This document shows, piece after piece, positions 32,351 to 43,013 of a stretch of 64,000 nt of DNA; positions within the stretch are counted from its first letter, which is position 1; every line of letters starts with the position of its first letter. A program made the translations under genes and the position numbers. The stretch is from assembly GCA_030533445.1 (NCBI GenBank), contig CM060064.1, positions 18,986,126 through 19,050,125 on the forward strand. The letters run 5' to 3'. The notes under the pieces were generated by a model, which saw only the letters and a program-made list of their open reading frames with translations, was not told the origin of the DNA and made no database searches. This DNA comes from Cyprinodon diabolis. Its lineage: Eukaryota; Chordata; Actinopteri; Cyprinodontiformes; Cyprinodontidae.

Positions 32351-33218
32351 TGTATGCCTCTATTTAAATGAAAAAAAGCATGTACAAATATAGCATTAAC
32401 AGTAAAGGTACATTATGTTGCACTGCTTTAGAATTTGTACCGATATAAAGATAAGGTTTGTATGACTGGTAAACAACAAATACACAGTATTTCATATACA
32501 CCACATCCAACACAGATCTGGTAATACAGTTACTACTCAAATATGTGATGAAATTCTTACACACCTACACACTGAAACAGTGCAATTTCAACATTAAAAC
32601 CAGTCATCCAGACCAGGGGACTTTTAAGAAGGCAATTACAACATTAATGAAACAAAATCAACACAATTAAAAATTAACAGCTTAAACTGTCTAACCATTC
32701 TAAATGAAGAACAAAATCTCTAATAGATATTTGAATAAAGGTATCTGTTATTTTTTGCAAAATAACATATACCTTATTTGGCAAAAAATAAAAAAAATAT
32801 TAATGACAGGCAACGTTCCACTAAGATTAACTGGAACCCACTGCTAATTCTTGGCATTTGCTGCCACGTTTTCCTACGATGACAAAGTCATGAATGCATT
32901 TAGAGAAGCAACTTCAACTTCAGGGTTTTTACTTTTGGGGACAGTTTAAATCCATCCAACTCAAGGAAAAGTTTTTGGAAGACTTCAAAAGTGTAGCACA
33001 AGGTGGGAGGGTATGCCAAGTTCAGGGTATATATCAGTCCCGTGGGGGGCGAGCAGGCTTTTGCAGTACTGTTGCACCCTGCCAAAATGACTGTCGTCGG
33101 CACTATCTCTTGCTCTGTGTGTGATCCTGTAATGTCAGAATCAGTCCTGTATATCAAAACACTACATTTTTAGAGTAAGATTTATGTAGTATCTTTAGGT
33201 TTATGTACATACTGCTAT
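32351..33218. other. Unassigned AT-rich stretch between nested repeats
   Basis: No gene recognised. The short frames at 32894-33157 on both strands lack domains. It probably belongs partly to the AT-rich element whose right end is at 33381. Confidence 0.35.
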
Positions 33219-33360
33219 TAAACATTTAAATAGTATAAGGAAATCTAAGTAAAACTTACTCTTTTCACAGAATTAATTTAAATGTTTAAATAGTATAAGG
33301 AAATCCAAGTAAAACTTATTCTTTACCCGAAATTCATTTAAACATTTAAATGACAAAAGG
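33219..33360. repeat. 60-bp-period tandem repeat, about 2.4 copies
   Basis: AACATTTAAATAGTATAAGG at 33221-33240 recurs 60 bases on as AATGTTTAAATAGTATAAGG and again, degraded, another 60 bases on. Between them AAATC(T/C)AAGTAAAACTTA is repeated at the same spacing. The array adjoins the TTTTTTCCGTGTATAAG end at 33365-33381. Confidence 0.85.
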
Positions 33361-33477
33361 TCACTTTTTTCCGTGTATAAGGTTGAGTTTAAGACCCTGT
33401 GCAGGCCAGTCAGGTTTATGCACCCCCATCTTTAAATTGTATGAATGCGGTTCTGAAAATGGCTGCAACATCACATA

Positions 33478-33479
33478 TA
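33478..33479. repeat. TA target duplication of the Tc1-like element
   Basis: TA adjoins the left inverted repeat and TA (35092-35093) adjoins the right. TA duplication is the hallmark of Tc1/mariner insertion. Confidence 0.9.
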
Positions 33480-33680
33480 CAGGTGCTGGTCATAAAATTA
33501 GAATATCATGAAAAAGTAGATTGATTTCAGTAATTCCATTTAAAAAGTGAAACTTGTATATTATATTCATACATTACATACAAACTCATATATTTCAGAT
33601 GTTTATTTTGTTTAATTTTGATGATTACAAATGACAACAAATGAAAATCTCAAATTCATCATATCAGAAAATTAGAATAT
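33480..33680 (+). repeat. Left 201-bp terminal inverted repeat with IR/DR sites
   Basis: Begins CAGGTGCTGGTCATAAAATT. Outer site CATAAAATTAGAATATCATG (starting 33491) and inner site CAGAAAATTAGAATATTGTG (starting 33665) share 16-17 of 20 bases and are 174 bp apart. These are the expected transposase-binding direct repeats. Confidence 0.93.
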
Positions 33681-33798
33681 TGTGAAAAGGTTCAAAATTG
33701 ATGGCCCCTGGTGCCACACTCTAATCAGCTAATTAACTCAAACCACCTGCAAAAGCCTTTAAACGGTCTTTCAGTCTAGTTCTATAGGCTACACAATC

Positions 33799-34803
33799 AT
33801 GGGGAAGACTGCTGACTTGACAGTTGTCCAAAAGACGACCATCGACACCTTGCACAAGGAGGGCAAGACACAAAAGGTCATCGCTAAAGAGGCTGGCTGT
33901 TCACAGAGCTCAGTGTCCAAGCACATTAATAGAGAGGCAAAGGGAAGGAAAAGATGTGGTCGAAAAAAGTGTACAAGCAAGAGAGATAACCGCACCCTGG
34001 AGAGGATTGTGAAACAAAACCCATTCAAAAATGTGGGGGAGATTCACAAAGAGTGGACTGCAGCTGGAGTGAGTGCTTCAAGAACCACCACACACAGACG
34101 TATGAAAGACATGGGTTTCTGCTGTCGCATTCCTTGTGTCAAGCCACTCTTGAACCACAGACAGCGTCAGAAGCGTCTTGCCTGGGCTAAAGAGAAACAG
34201 GACTGGACTGCTGGTGAGTGGTCCAAAGTCATGTTCTCTGATGAAAGTAAATTTTGCATTTCCTTTGGAAATCAAGGTCCCAGAGTCTGGAGGAAAAGAA
34301 CAGAGGCACTTCATCCACGTTGCTTGAAGTCCAGTGTAAAGTTTCCACAGTCAGTGATGGTTTGGGGTGCCATGTCATCTGCTGGTGTTGGTCCATTGTG
34401 TTTTCTGAGGTCCAGGGTCAACGCAGCCACATACCAGGAAGTTTTAGAGCACTTCATGCTTCTTGCAGCTGACCAACTTTTTGGAGATGCAGATTTCATT
34501 TTCCAACAGGACTTGGCACCTGCACACAGTGCCAAAGCTACCAGTACCTGGTTGAAGGACCATGGTATCCCTGTTCTTAATTGGCCAGCAAACTCTCCTG
34601 ACCTTAACCCCATAGAAAATCTATGGGGTATTGTGAAGAAGAAGATGCAATACACCAGACCCAACAATTCAGAAGAGCTAAAAGCCACTATTAGAGCAAC
34701 CTGGGCTATCATAACACCTGAGCAGTGCCACAGACTGATCGACTCCATGCCACGCCGCATTGCTGCAGTAATACAGGCCAAAGGAGGCCCAACTAAATAC
34801 TGA
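33799..34803 (+). CDS. Tc1-like transposase, DD34E
   Basis: Cuts and pastes the element by binding the direct repeats in the inverted ends. The 334 residues match the usual 330-345 of Tc1-like transposases. An N-terminal paired-type helix-turn-helix DNA-binding region spans about 1-110 (KEAGCSQSSVSKHI at 30-43 in the first HTH), with a basic GRKRCGRKK stretch at 49-57 that may act as an AT-hook or nuclear signal. The catalytic triad is D148 (MFSDESKF), D238 (FQQDLAPAH) and E273 (LNPIENLWG), with 34 residues between the last two. NSPDLNPIENLW is a family signature. The ATG is the first in the frame, about 120 bp inside the left repeat, and the frame is uninterrupted. It looks capable of making an active enzyme. 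Confidence 0.97.
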   Translation: MGKTADLTVVQKTTIDTLHKEGKTQKVIAKEAGCSQSSVSKHINREAKGRKRCGRKKCTSKRDNRTLERIVKQNPFKNVGEIHKEWTAAGVSASRTTTHRRMKDMGFCCRIPCVKPLLNHRQRQKRLAWAKEKQDWTAGEWSKVMFSDESKFCISFGNQGPRVWRKRTEALHPRCLKSSVKFPQSVMVWGAMSSAGVGPLCFLRSRVNAATYQEVLEHFMLLAADQLFGDADFIFQQDLAPAHSAKATSTWLKDHGIPVLNWPANSPDLNPIENLWGIVKKKMQYTRPNNSEELKATIRATWAIITPEQCHRLIDSMPRRIAAVIQAKGGPTKY

Positions 34804-34890
34804 GTGCTGTACATGCTCATACTTTTCATGTTCATACTTTTCAGTTGGCCAACATTTCTATAAATCCTTTGTTTTTATTGGTCTTCAGTA

Positions 34891-35091
34891 ATATTCTAAT
34901 TTTCTGATATGATGAATTTGAGATTTTCATTTGTTGTCATTTGTAATCATCAAAATTAAACAAAATAAACATCTGAAATATATGAGTTTGTATGTAATGT
35001 ATGAATATAATATACAAGTTTCACTTTTTAAATGGAATTACTGAAATCAATCTACTTTTTCATGATATTCTAATTTTATGACCAGCACCTG
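34891..35091 (-). repeat. Right 201-bp terminal inverted repeat
   Basis: Exact reverse complement of the left repeat, ending CCAGCACCTG. The inner direct repeat is present up to AATATT, after which it diverges from the left side's inner site, so the two inner binding sites are slightly different. Confidence 0.93.
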
Positions 35092-35093
35092 TA

Positions 35094-36239
35094 CATTGAT
35101 CCAATGACATGAGCCTTTTTTTTTTTGAGGGTGGAAGACTTAATTTGCCTATACTCTAAGCTTTACCTCCATCCACCGATTCCGAAAAAGGAAGTAAATT
35201 TCGGGCATAACCAAATCATTATTTTTTTTCTTATTTACAAATTTCATATCTGTAAATGTACATTACAAAACAAACTGGTATCAAATTTTACAGAATCCAA
35301 TTTGGTTAACTTGCAGTTAAAACCAACCCTATTTGATCTAGTGGAATCCAGTCATACGGTTATATTCTTATCTAGTCACACACAGAATGATTCACTCCAT
35401 GTAATTGTGAAATGTCCCCAAACAATCAAAATAGAAGAAGTCCTTTAAGATTCTGGGTGGGATACAGATTCACACAAAGCGGGTTTCCAAATATCTGTTT
35501 CTCAGCATCAAGTATGGCACCCCAACTCACAAGTGAATGTATGTTAACGAAAGCAATTAAACTGCTCTTTGTGGTGAAACTGTCACATAAGATATGTATA
35601 TGTTTATAATTTGTTAGTGCTCTTCCCTGACTAATAGCTCTGATGACACTATTTCATATGGCAGATTTTATGGCCCATATCAAAGTGAGTCACCATCAAA
35701 TTTGATATAGATGATTTTTAGCAAATGTTAAAAGATTTTTCTATTAATTGCACAGAGTCACTGATTTTGCTGTAGCTCCTTTAAATGTCAGAGAAGGGAA
35801 AATCAGGTTCTTCTAACTCATAAAGCATTTTAATAAAAGTCAAAATGCTGCTTTAGAATGTATTTTTAAGACAAATGGTTATTAACTGTAATGCCATCCA
35901 AGAACAGTTTGACTGTCAGTTAAGAAAACTAAATAATTTTTTCTGCTTTTTTTCAGACACATAAAATAATACCTTGGTTATAGTTTAAATGGGTTGAGTT
36001 CTTTGCTAGATTGGTAACTGTAATGGAGTTGTCCAAGACAGGAGATTTTCACCATTCAAAAGTGCTTTTTCGGTTATCTGCATCTCAAATGCTTTCCAGT
36101 CATCACCGAGTAATTTCAAACTGTTTCAAGATGATAGTTCAGTGAATAGAAAGCATTGCCTGAAGCACAAAACAAAAGTAAGGGAAAGTGGAAATAGAAA
36201 AAAAGGCCATATACATTTATATTTTAAGGTGCGCAGTGA
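35094..36239. other. Unassigned stretch
   Basis: AT-rich unique-looking sequence. The 107-residue frame at 35125-35448 has no domain or codon bias. No repeat or RNA recognised. Confidence 0.4.
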
Positions 36240-36720
36240 AGAATGCAAGGCAGATAAATAAGACAGATACTTTGTTTCATTGTCAGTGGCACTCCGGGGT
36301 TATTTGAAGCACTTATTTATGCACTGTAAGCAGAACAATACCGGCACCCAGAAATGATTAAATACAGGCTCTTCAAGCAATAGTCATCTCATTGTGGTGG
36401 GCCCCGGCTTGCCACTGGGCCAGCTTGATAAAAGCACTATGAGCTGATAGCTGATACAATTTGCCAGCGATTTGAATGGAAGAGGCTGGGAGGAAGGGGC
36501 TGCAGCTCGGCTGGTCTGTCGCTGACAGGCTGTATAAGCTATAATAAAATCATTAGAATGTAAATGCTTTATTGCAAAATAAGAGCCTCTAGGCAGAGTG
36601 ACATTATCTGCCACCACCCGAATGAAAGCACCGATTAGCATTCCCTGATTCAATGATAGAAGCAACTTATCTTTATTAAAATTTCTCAAATCGAGTCTTC
36701 ATTTTTTCATGATTGAGTTT
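36240..36720. other. Balanced-composition non-coding block, possible conserved element
   Basis: The GC content is higher than in the flanks, there are no repeats, and there are homeodomain-type cores (AATGATTAAAT, AAATCATTAG) and a TTTATTGCAAAATAAG segment. The texture suggests constrained regulatory DNA, but this is an impression only. The 101-residue minus-strand frame has no domain. Confidence 0.25.
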
Positions 36721-38037
36721 TAAGCAAATGTAATATCCAGTTCAGTTTGTGTATGAAGCGCATGGAGGGAGGGAGCAGTATGCACCAGAAATAATTAGTG
36801 TACACATTTCTTCCCTACATGTGTTTCATAACCAACAAATTGGATTTCATATTTCACTTGTCACTATCTAAAACATTTGCATGAAAATATGGGGTTGAGT
36901 TTACAGAATAATTACTGAAAGTGTACACCTCACTAACATGTGTTTCATAAGAATGAAATTTGATTTGTTTGAAAATGACTATCATGGTTTAGGCAAATAA
37001 TTGTTGCAGCAAATGATGGTTAGACTGTGACTTGATTTGGATGTTCATATGCATGACACACACATTTTAGCTAAGTCTTTAAGCAGGACATTGCTTAGTA
37101 GGCAGACAGTCAATTCTTATGCAAATACCTTGCTACTAGTATGAGATATAATATGCTGTAGATCAAATGTCACACCGGGAGTAAGAGTCTGTGTGATATA
37201 AAAAAGGCTGACTTACATATTGTTCTCTATTATACGCTTCCTAATTTGATATTTCTATTTTATCTTTCAAAAGTAATTCATCCAAATGTAAAGGTGTAAA
37301 GGATAGTCAGTGCAATTTTTAAACAGTTACTGGCTGATATGAATAAGAAAGATAGAACATGCTGGCAGCTGCAGAAATAATGTGTGCATGTTTTTTTCCT
37401 TCTGGTCCCTAATCCCAAAATCAAACTTAACTTTATGGTCATTTAGATATTATTTGCTATTAAAAGATAATAGAAATCTAAGTAATAACTAGTTAAAATG
37501 TTTATAACACCAAATAAATGTACAGCCTTTCAGCACAGCTGGAAAGCTCAATATGCTGGAATGTGGGGTAGATATCTTACTTAGAATGCTAGCTTTTGAA
37601 GTTTTTCATTTTAATGATTTATAAACAGTCAGTGCTGCTTATGTATAGAAAAGTAAGTAAGTAGAAAAGTATAGCATGCTGTAAACCGTCTTAGGAACAA
37701 AGAAGCTGCCACCTCTCCATTACTTGATTTGAAAAAAAAAATACAGCAGATAACTAAGTGGATGGAGCAATAAAATGAAACCTGTATGATTACTCTGTGA
37801 TTTAATCATTTTCTGCAAGTCAGTGTCAGTTTGTTTGCATACACAAAAGTTTGCTTATAATAGCTTGGTTCCTACTTTGATCGAAGATGCCTTTGGTTTA
37901 GCTTCCCCTGCCACAATTCCTTACAGGAGCTGATAGAAGAAAGTCAAATTGTGGTTGTATAATATTAGGTTGTTTTTTTTTACACCTCTATGACAGAGTT
38001 ATTACTCTCTCCACAGTGTCAATTACAGTTGGTGCCA
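36721..38037. other. Unassigned stretch
   Basis: AT-rich, no gene or repeat recognised. Confidence 0.4.
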
Positions 38038-38040
38038 TTA

Positions 38041-38378
38041 AGGCGGGCATATACTGTGCAGTATTTTCAATCGTTGCACACAGCTACAGCCTAAACTGTA
38101 TAGCGAAACTGCAGGGTTTCACAGCTCACGATGTATGTTCTGCTCTGATGCGACCTTACGACGGCCGACTGAATATCAAACATGTCTGATTTTCGCGCGA
38201 CCTTATGATTCCTGATTGGGGAGGTGGCTGTGAGAGGCTGATCGCCCCTCGTTACCCCTATACACTGCATGATGCACGACTCACGGTCTGGCTGAAAGTC
38301 GGCGCGATCGCATAATGTTTGCAGGATTGGGGAATCGGCCCGAAAAGGGCAAAAAAATCGTAAAGTGTATGTCTGGCT
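38041..38378. mobile_element. PIF/Harbinger-like MITE (338 bp)
   Basis: The ends form an imperfect inverted repeat: AGGCGGGCATATACTGTGCA at left, and AGCCAGACATACACTTTACG on the complement of the right. TTA flanks both ends (38038-38040 and 38379-38381), matching the 3-bp TWA duplications of PIF/Harbinger elements. The interior is CpG-rich, with segments such as TCGGCGCGATCGCATAATG, and non-coding. Confidence 0.65.
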
Positions 38379-38381
38379 TTA

Positions 38382-39879
38382 TAGACTTCTAGGTTCCTTA
38401 CTGAGGAGGTTTAATTTACACAGATTTGGAAATTATAATAACATTTCAGGTTTAAAGGTAAAACATTTCCTTGTGTTTATGCCTGACTCTCTGTTCTAGA
38501 TTCTGATTCCTTCTTTTATCCCCACATTAGTTTTTTTCTTTTTGGAAGAAATGGCAGAATATCTATGGGCCTGATTTTAAAAGAATCCAAATGAGCTAAA
38601 TTGTTTGGGTGAAAAAGAATGTGTTCAAATGAGTGGACATTTTAAAAGTGATCTACTGAGATTGCAAACGTGATTAAGATAAAATTACAAACCGGGATAA
38701 TTCTTAACAAAAAAATAATAATACCACGTCCTACTGGCAGTTTAAGAGTAGCCATTGAAAAAATATGAGGTTCTAAGCCATGTAGATTGAGTTAATACCA
38801 ATGTTAACATTTTTAAGAAAGTATGATAAGATAAAGATGAAAACATTATTTAAACTGGCTTGATATTTTTGCATATGGGTTTGCCCTTAACCATTAAAAG
38901 TGCATAAGATTAAGAATAAATACAAAAATAGATACAAAACCTTTGCCCGCAATCATGTTCAGGTTTATTAATTTTTGGCGTACACAAATAAATTTCTGTT
39001 GGGTTACAGGAATATGATCAGAACTTTATGAAGGTATACATGCAAAAAAAAGCTTGCAGCCACCTCCCACTTATTTTGAATGTAGAAATCCATCAGAACC
39101 CTACGTAAAGACTGGTTTGCACATTTGAATATGTTCCAACTTTGTTACAATCATGCCCTCCATGTGTTAACTGTTTATTTTGTCCTGTTGATCAGCTTTT
39201 TTTTTTTATAAAAGTGAATATTATTCAAATATCCCTGTATAGGCTGTATATATAAAAGTTGTTAGCATGTCTCTGAAGTAGCTCCCAGTTAATTGTAAGA
39301 TCTTTAGTTTATGAGCACCAGCACACTTTAGTCCTAGTATAGCTTTTTAAATGTCGTGGACAGTCTGATAAAACCACATATCCTTTTAAATTACATGCAG
39401 TGTCAGTGTATTTATCCAAAAATGTCTGAAATAAGACCTTAGAAGCATCATTGTTAGTAGCTCTAGTCCTACACAATGCACTTGTTACGGCGCACCCAGA
39501 GGATTTTCGGTTGGGTTCATGTGCATCCTTATATACCGATCAGTGGGTCATACATCTTGTGGAGTAAATTCAAAATCCCTTACCTCTGCCCCATTCATTG
39601 AAAACAAAAGTGTGGACGCAAATTGGTCTGAAAACAAAGTATAAAAAAAGAACCTTACATTAAGCTGAAGGGGTCTCGAGGGACCAGGGCCAATCGTTGC
39701 ATGCGAAGAAGAATAGTGGCAGAGTAAGGGACCGGGCACCAGTAGATAAATCACTGCCATCATGCAGATTTACTGTGTTGGAGCGAAAAGATAAATGTGG
39801 AAAAGGGGTGTGTGTCAGAACCTGCAGTGCAGGGCCACACGTTAATGCTGTGTCAGTAATTGAACTTTGCTATAATTAT
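38382..39879. other. Unassigned stretch
   Basis: AT-rich, no gene or repeat recognised. Confidence 0.4.
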
Positions 39880-41350
39880 CCTGAGGAGATAATATTAACT
39901 TATAGTCTTTGCGTGAGAAAGACGCTGGTCCATAATTCATTTGCCGGAGAGGGTGTTGGTGCCGGATGGTGCTCTCTCTCTGACTGTCCCTTTCACCCGA
40001 TTCTTTCTCCTGCATTGTGTTACTGAAATATGACGGCTCCATTTTTATCCTGTCACAATGACAACTGATGGGCTTATTTTCCTGTGGCCCCGGGGGATGA
40101 TGAAATAGTAAGCAAACATTCTTTCTCAGGAGGAGAAGGGTGCTCCATCATTGTGGCTGGGGCCGCCACCGCCGTTTGTGTTGTGTGGCAATAACAGCAG
40201 GTTATGGATACAATACACTTGGCCTCCTCCTCTCAGCTCAGAGGGCCTAGACACAGTCTCTTTGCCCCAGTTCCTTTAATGTCACAGTTAGCGGTTCACA
40301 TCTCCTTCAAGTTATAAAGTGTTCCCATTTGGGTGAGTTCAAAGCCTTTGTTTATCTTTGAGTTCTGGATCTGATTTTGCAGTGGTATTACTAAGACTTA
40401 TATGTATGTTTATGGTGGTCTGGGTGCCTGAAAAAAATAAAAATATTTACAATTGTTGATTTTAGCCAAAGTATTCAGGTCCTTGTTAAACTTAAGTTGA
40501 ACAAATTAGTTTTTACCTTTTCTTAAATTTGTTAGTGTTTTTGTAACTTCTAGATTCAGTTTTGTAACTATTGGTAAAAAATTCAGGGCCCGGCTACAGC
40601 TTATATTGTAGTAGAAATAGCACACACGAGTGGATGTTATTTCTAACAATATGCATTTATCTAATTTAAATAAGGAGGGACAATGAAGCACATTAGCCGG
40701 GGGAATGAGTCCACAGGCACCTGGGGTGGGGTGGAGGGGTGGGGGGGGGGGGGGGGGGGGTGCACTGTCAGCTCCTATTTTCTCATCCAGTTTGTTAACC
40801 AAGTGTGTGAAGCTGCAGCAATAAAGCGATAAGAGCATTCTTCCTGCCGCACTGCTGCTACTCCAGAGTAAACACCATCAGAGCCCAGTTTATCACCATG
40901 CTAACTGGATTTAGACAAAGAGCTACAATGGCAGCTTGAGCAGATATCCAGTGACAACAATCAAACATTATAACAGCTCTCATTGTGTGCACAGTCATTT
41001 CCATTGTTGATATCCAAAGGGCTTATTTTGAATAAAACAGAAAATACGAAGCTCTAATCCTCATAACTCTGTCTTTATTTTGGCGGAATATAACTGGAAC
41101 ACCCACCTTGGTGTCTTGTCAAGTCACAGCCAGCGGGGGCTTTTGTCTCCTTGGTGTAAAGAGAAATGACAGCGTAATGTGATTTACAGGCGATCGCTTC
41201 AGCTCAATTAAATTAAAGTCCCCAATAATCCATGATGAATGCACACCTACAGTCATTAGGCGTCAAAACAAAATACAGGCTTATCGTATCACAGCACCAT
41301 GGAGGGAACACACCCTTTAATAGATGCGCAGATTCATTTAGTCATTTATG
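39880..41350. other. Balanced-composition non-coding region, possible conserved elements
   Basis: Apart from the G run, this region lacks repeats and has long stretches of mixed composition with homeodomain and HMG-type cores, for example TCAATTAAATTAAAG near 41204-41218 and CAATAATCCATGATGAATGC near 41223. Short open frames are not convincing. It could hold cis-regulatory elements of a distant gene; this needs alignment to show. Confidence 0.25.
40723..40760 (+). repeat. G-rich tract with a 20-G homopolymer, G-quadruplex potential
   Basis: GGGGTGGGGTGGAGGGGT followed by 20 G residues. Four or more G4 runs separated by 1-3 bases satisfy the standard quadruplex motif on the plus strand. The exact G count may be affected by sequencing error. 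Confidence 0.85.
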
Positions 41351-41410
41351 TCACAGTGTGTTATGTATTCAGTGTCTGCCGGCTGCTAATGACTAGTAAG
41401 CTTCTCAAGA

Positions 41411-41454
41411 TGCCTGCTACCCCCAAACCCCCCCACACCCCCCCCCCCCCCCCC
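41411..41454 (-). repeat. C-rich tract, G-quadruplex potential on the minus strand
   Basis: CTGCTACCCCCAAACCCCCC then CACA and a run of about 17 C. On the minus strand this is a G-quadruplex motif, about 0.65 kb from the plus-strand G tract. Confidence 0.8.
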
Positions 41455-41460
41455 AAATAA

Positions 41461-42934
41461 AAAATTGAGGCAGTAAAGACTGACTGGAAGGCAAACCACA
41501 AGCAGTAATATTAATTGACTATAAATTTAATCTCCAATATTTTAAGGGAAAATGTCAAATCTAAAATAAATTTACAGGTTGGAGAAAACATGGATAACAG
41601 AGCAAGTCAGTGCTGATAGTCTACTGTATTTTATCTTGACATACATTTCAAAAAGAGAAAATGAGCAGTGGTCAAAAAACGCTTGGCCACTACGTTGTGA
41701 TTGACAGTGTCATATTTGTAAGAGGGTTATGAACCACAAAACAAGGGTTAAAGGGAAATTGACCCAGCAGTTGACGGGTGACTGATACACCAAGCTGAAG
41801 GTCTTTAATCTTGCTGCAGAGCTTACATGAAGCTTATATAACAAATTACAATGCCTAAAGGGTAATACATCACCTGATGGACTACAGCATTCCTACTTTC
41901 TCTATTTCTCTGCCCAAGAGAGGCCTAGTGACTTTGTTGGGTAATAATTATTATTTCTATATATCAATAAAATCAATGAAAACTTGAAAATATTTCTGCT
42001 GACTTCTCAAAAAATGTTCTACCTTTTTAAATTATGAAAATAGTAGAGTCTGACAATACATTTCTGACAATAAATAATTTCCTTTCCCAGAACCTCTCCA
42101 CTTTGGCTTGTTTATTTTTTAAGGGAAAGGATATGGAGGAATTGTCTATAGTGCCGTAAAAAAGTAATTATACCATAACAATTTGACATTAATACAATTT
42201 ATGAGATAATCAAACAAATGTAATGTAAAAGAAAAGCAAGATACATACATGTAGAAAACATTTATTACTAGAATACATTTATAAAGCCATTTATAAGCCA
42301 TTTGGAAAATAGTAATAATTCCCTACTGGGTGCTGCAACATGGGAGCCATAAACTGCCATCAAGCATTTTTTTGTAACTGAAAACACTTATGTATGAAAA
42401 CACTGTTTATACTAAAGCATTTTAGAGTAATCTTACTCAAAATTCCTATTTTATTTATTTGAGCCATTCAGAGGTAAATATGCAAATTAGCTTCAGTTTA
42501 TTTTTTTTGTTGTGTTTTAGCATAAGATCAGGGACTGATAGATTGATGTTCTCTTTCTTCATCATAATCTTTAGAGAAACCAGAGTTAGCATTGCTAACA
42601 ATTGCATTAAATCATCCAGTTCAAGAAGCATTAAAGCGATCTAAGACTATATCCTACCACTACCATGCTTAGATTTCGGTATGTTGTTCTTGGTATGTTG
42701 AACACTGTGTCGCCATCAAGTTAACCTTTTTTTCCTCCATTTGTGGTTAATGGGTCTTATTATGGTTCATTAGATTTCTAAAGGCTTAGAAATAGCTTCC
42801 AAAACATTTTATGACAAATATGTCAGTGAGTTTGTCAAATCTTGAAGGTCTTCAGATTGTGGCAAGATGTGTTGTTTTGGATACCTTGATTTCCTATGAA
42901 AATCATAAGCAGTATATTTTAAATAGCACCGATT

Positions 42935-42937
<3 letters not shown>
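41461..42937. other. Unassigned stretch with a possible Tc1-like end
   Basis: Mostly unique AT-rich DNA. The part from about 42150 to 42245 (GTGCCGTAAAAAAGTAATTATACC...) faintly resembles the terminal repeat of the teleost Tc1-like family seen elsewhere in the window, but is too diverged to be certain. Confidence 0.3.

Positions 42938-43010
<73 letters not shown>
42938..43010. repeat. (TA)n microsatellite, about 36 units
   Basis: An uninterrupted alternating TA run of about 72 bp, followed by a T-rich tract to about 43046. The Tyr-Ile repeats it encodes in an overlapping frame are a repeat by-product. Confidence 0.95.

Positions 43011-43013
<3 letters not shown>

Larger units (their letters stand above)
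33480..35091 (+). mobile_element. Intact Tc1-like DNA transposon (1612 bp)
   Basis: Two perfect 201-bp inverted repeats enclose a full transposase gene, with TA at both flanks. Each inverted repeat carries two copies of a short direct repeat (an IR/DR arrangement) as in Tc1-type elements such as Sleeping Beauty. I found no mismatch between the two inverted repeats over their full length, which points to recent movement. The transposase subfamily differs from that of the older Tc1-like fossils in the window. Confidence 0.97.
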
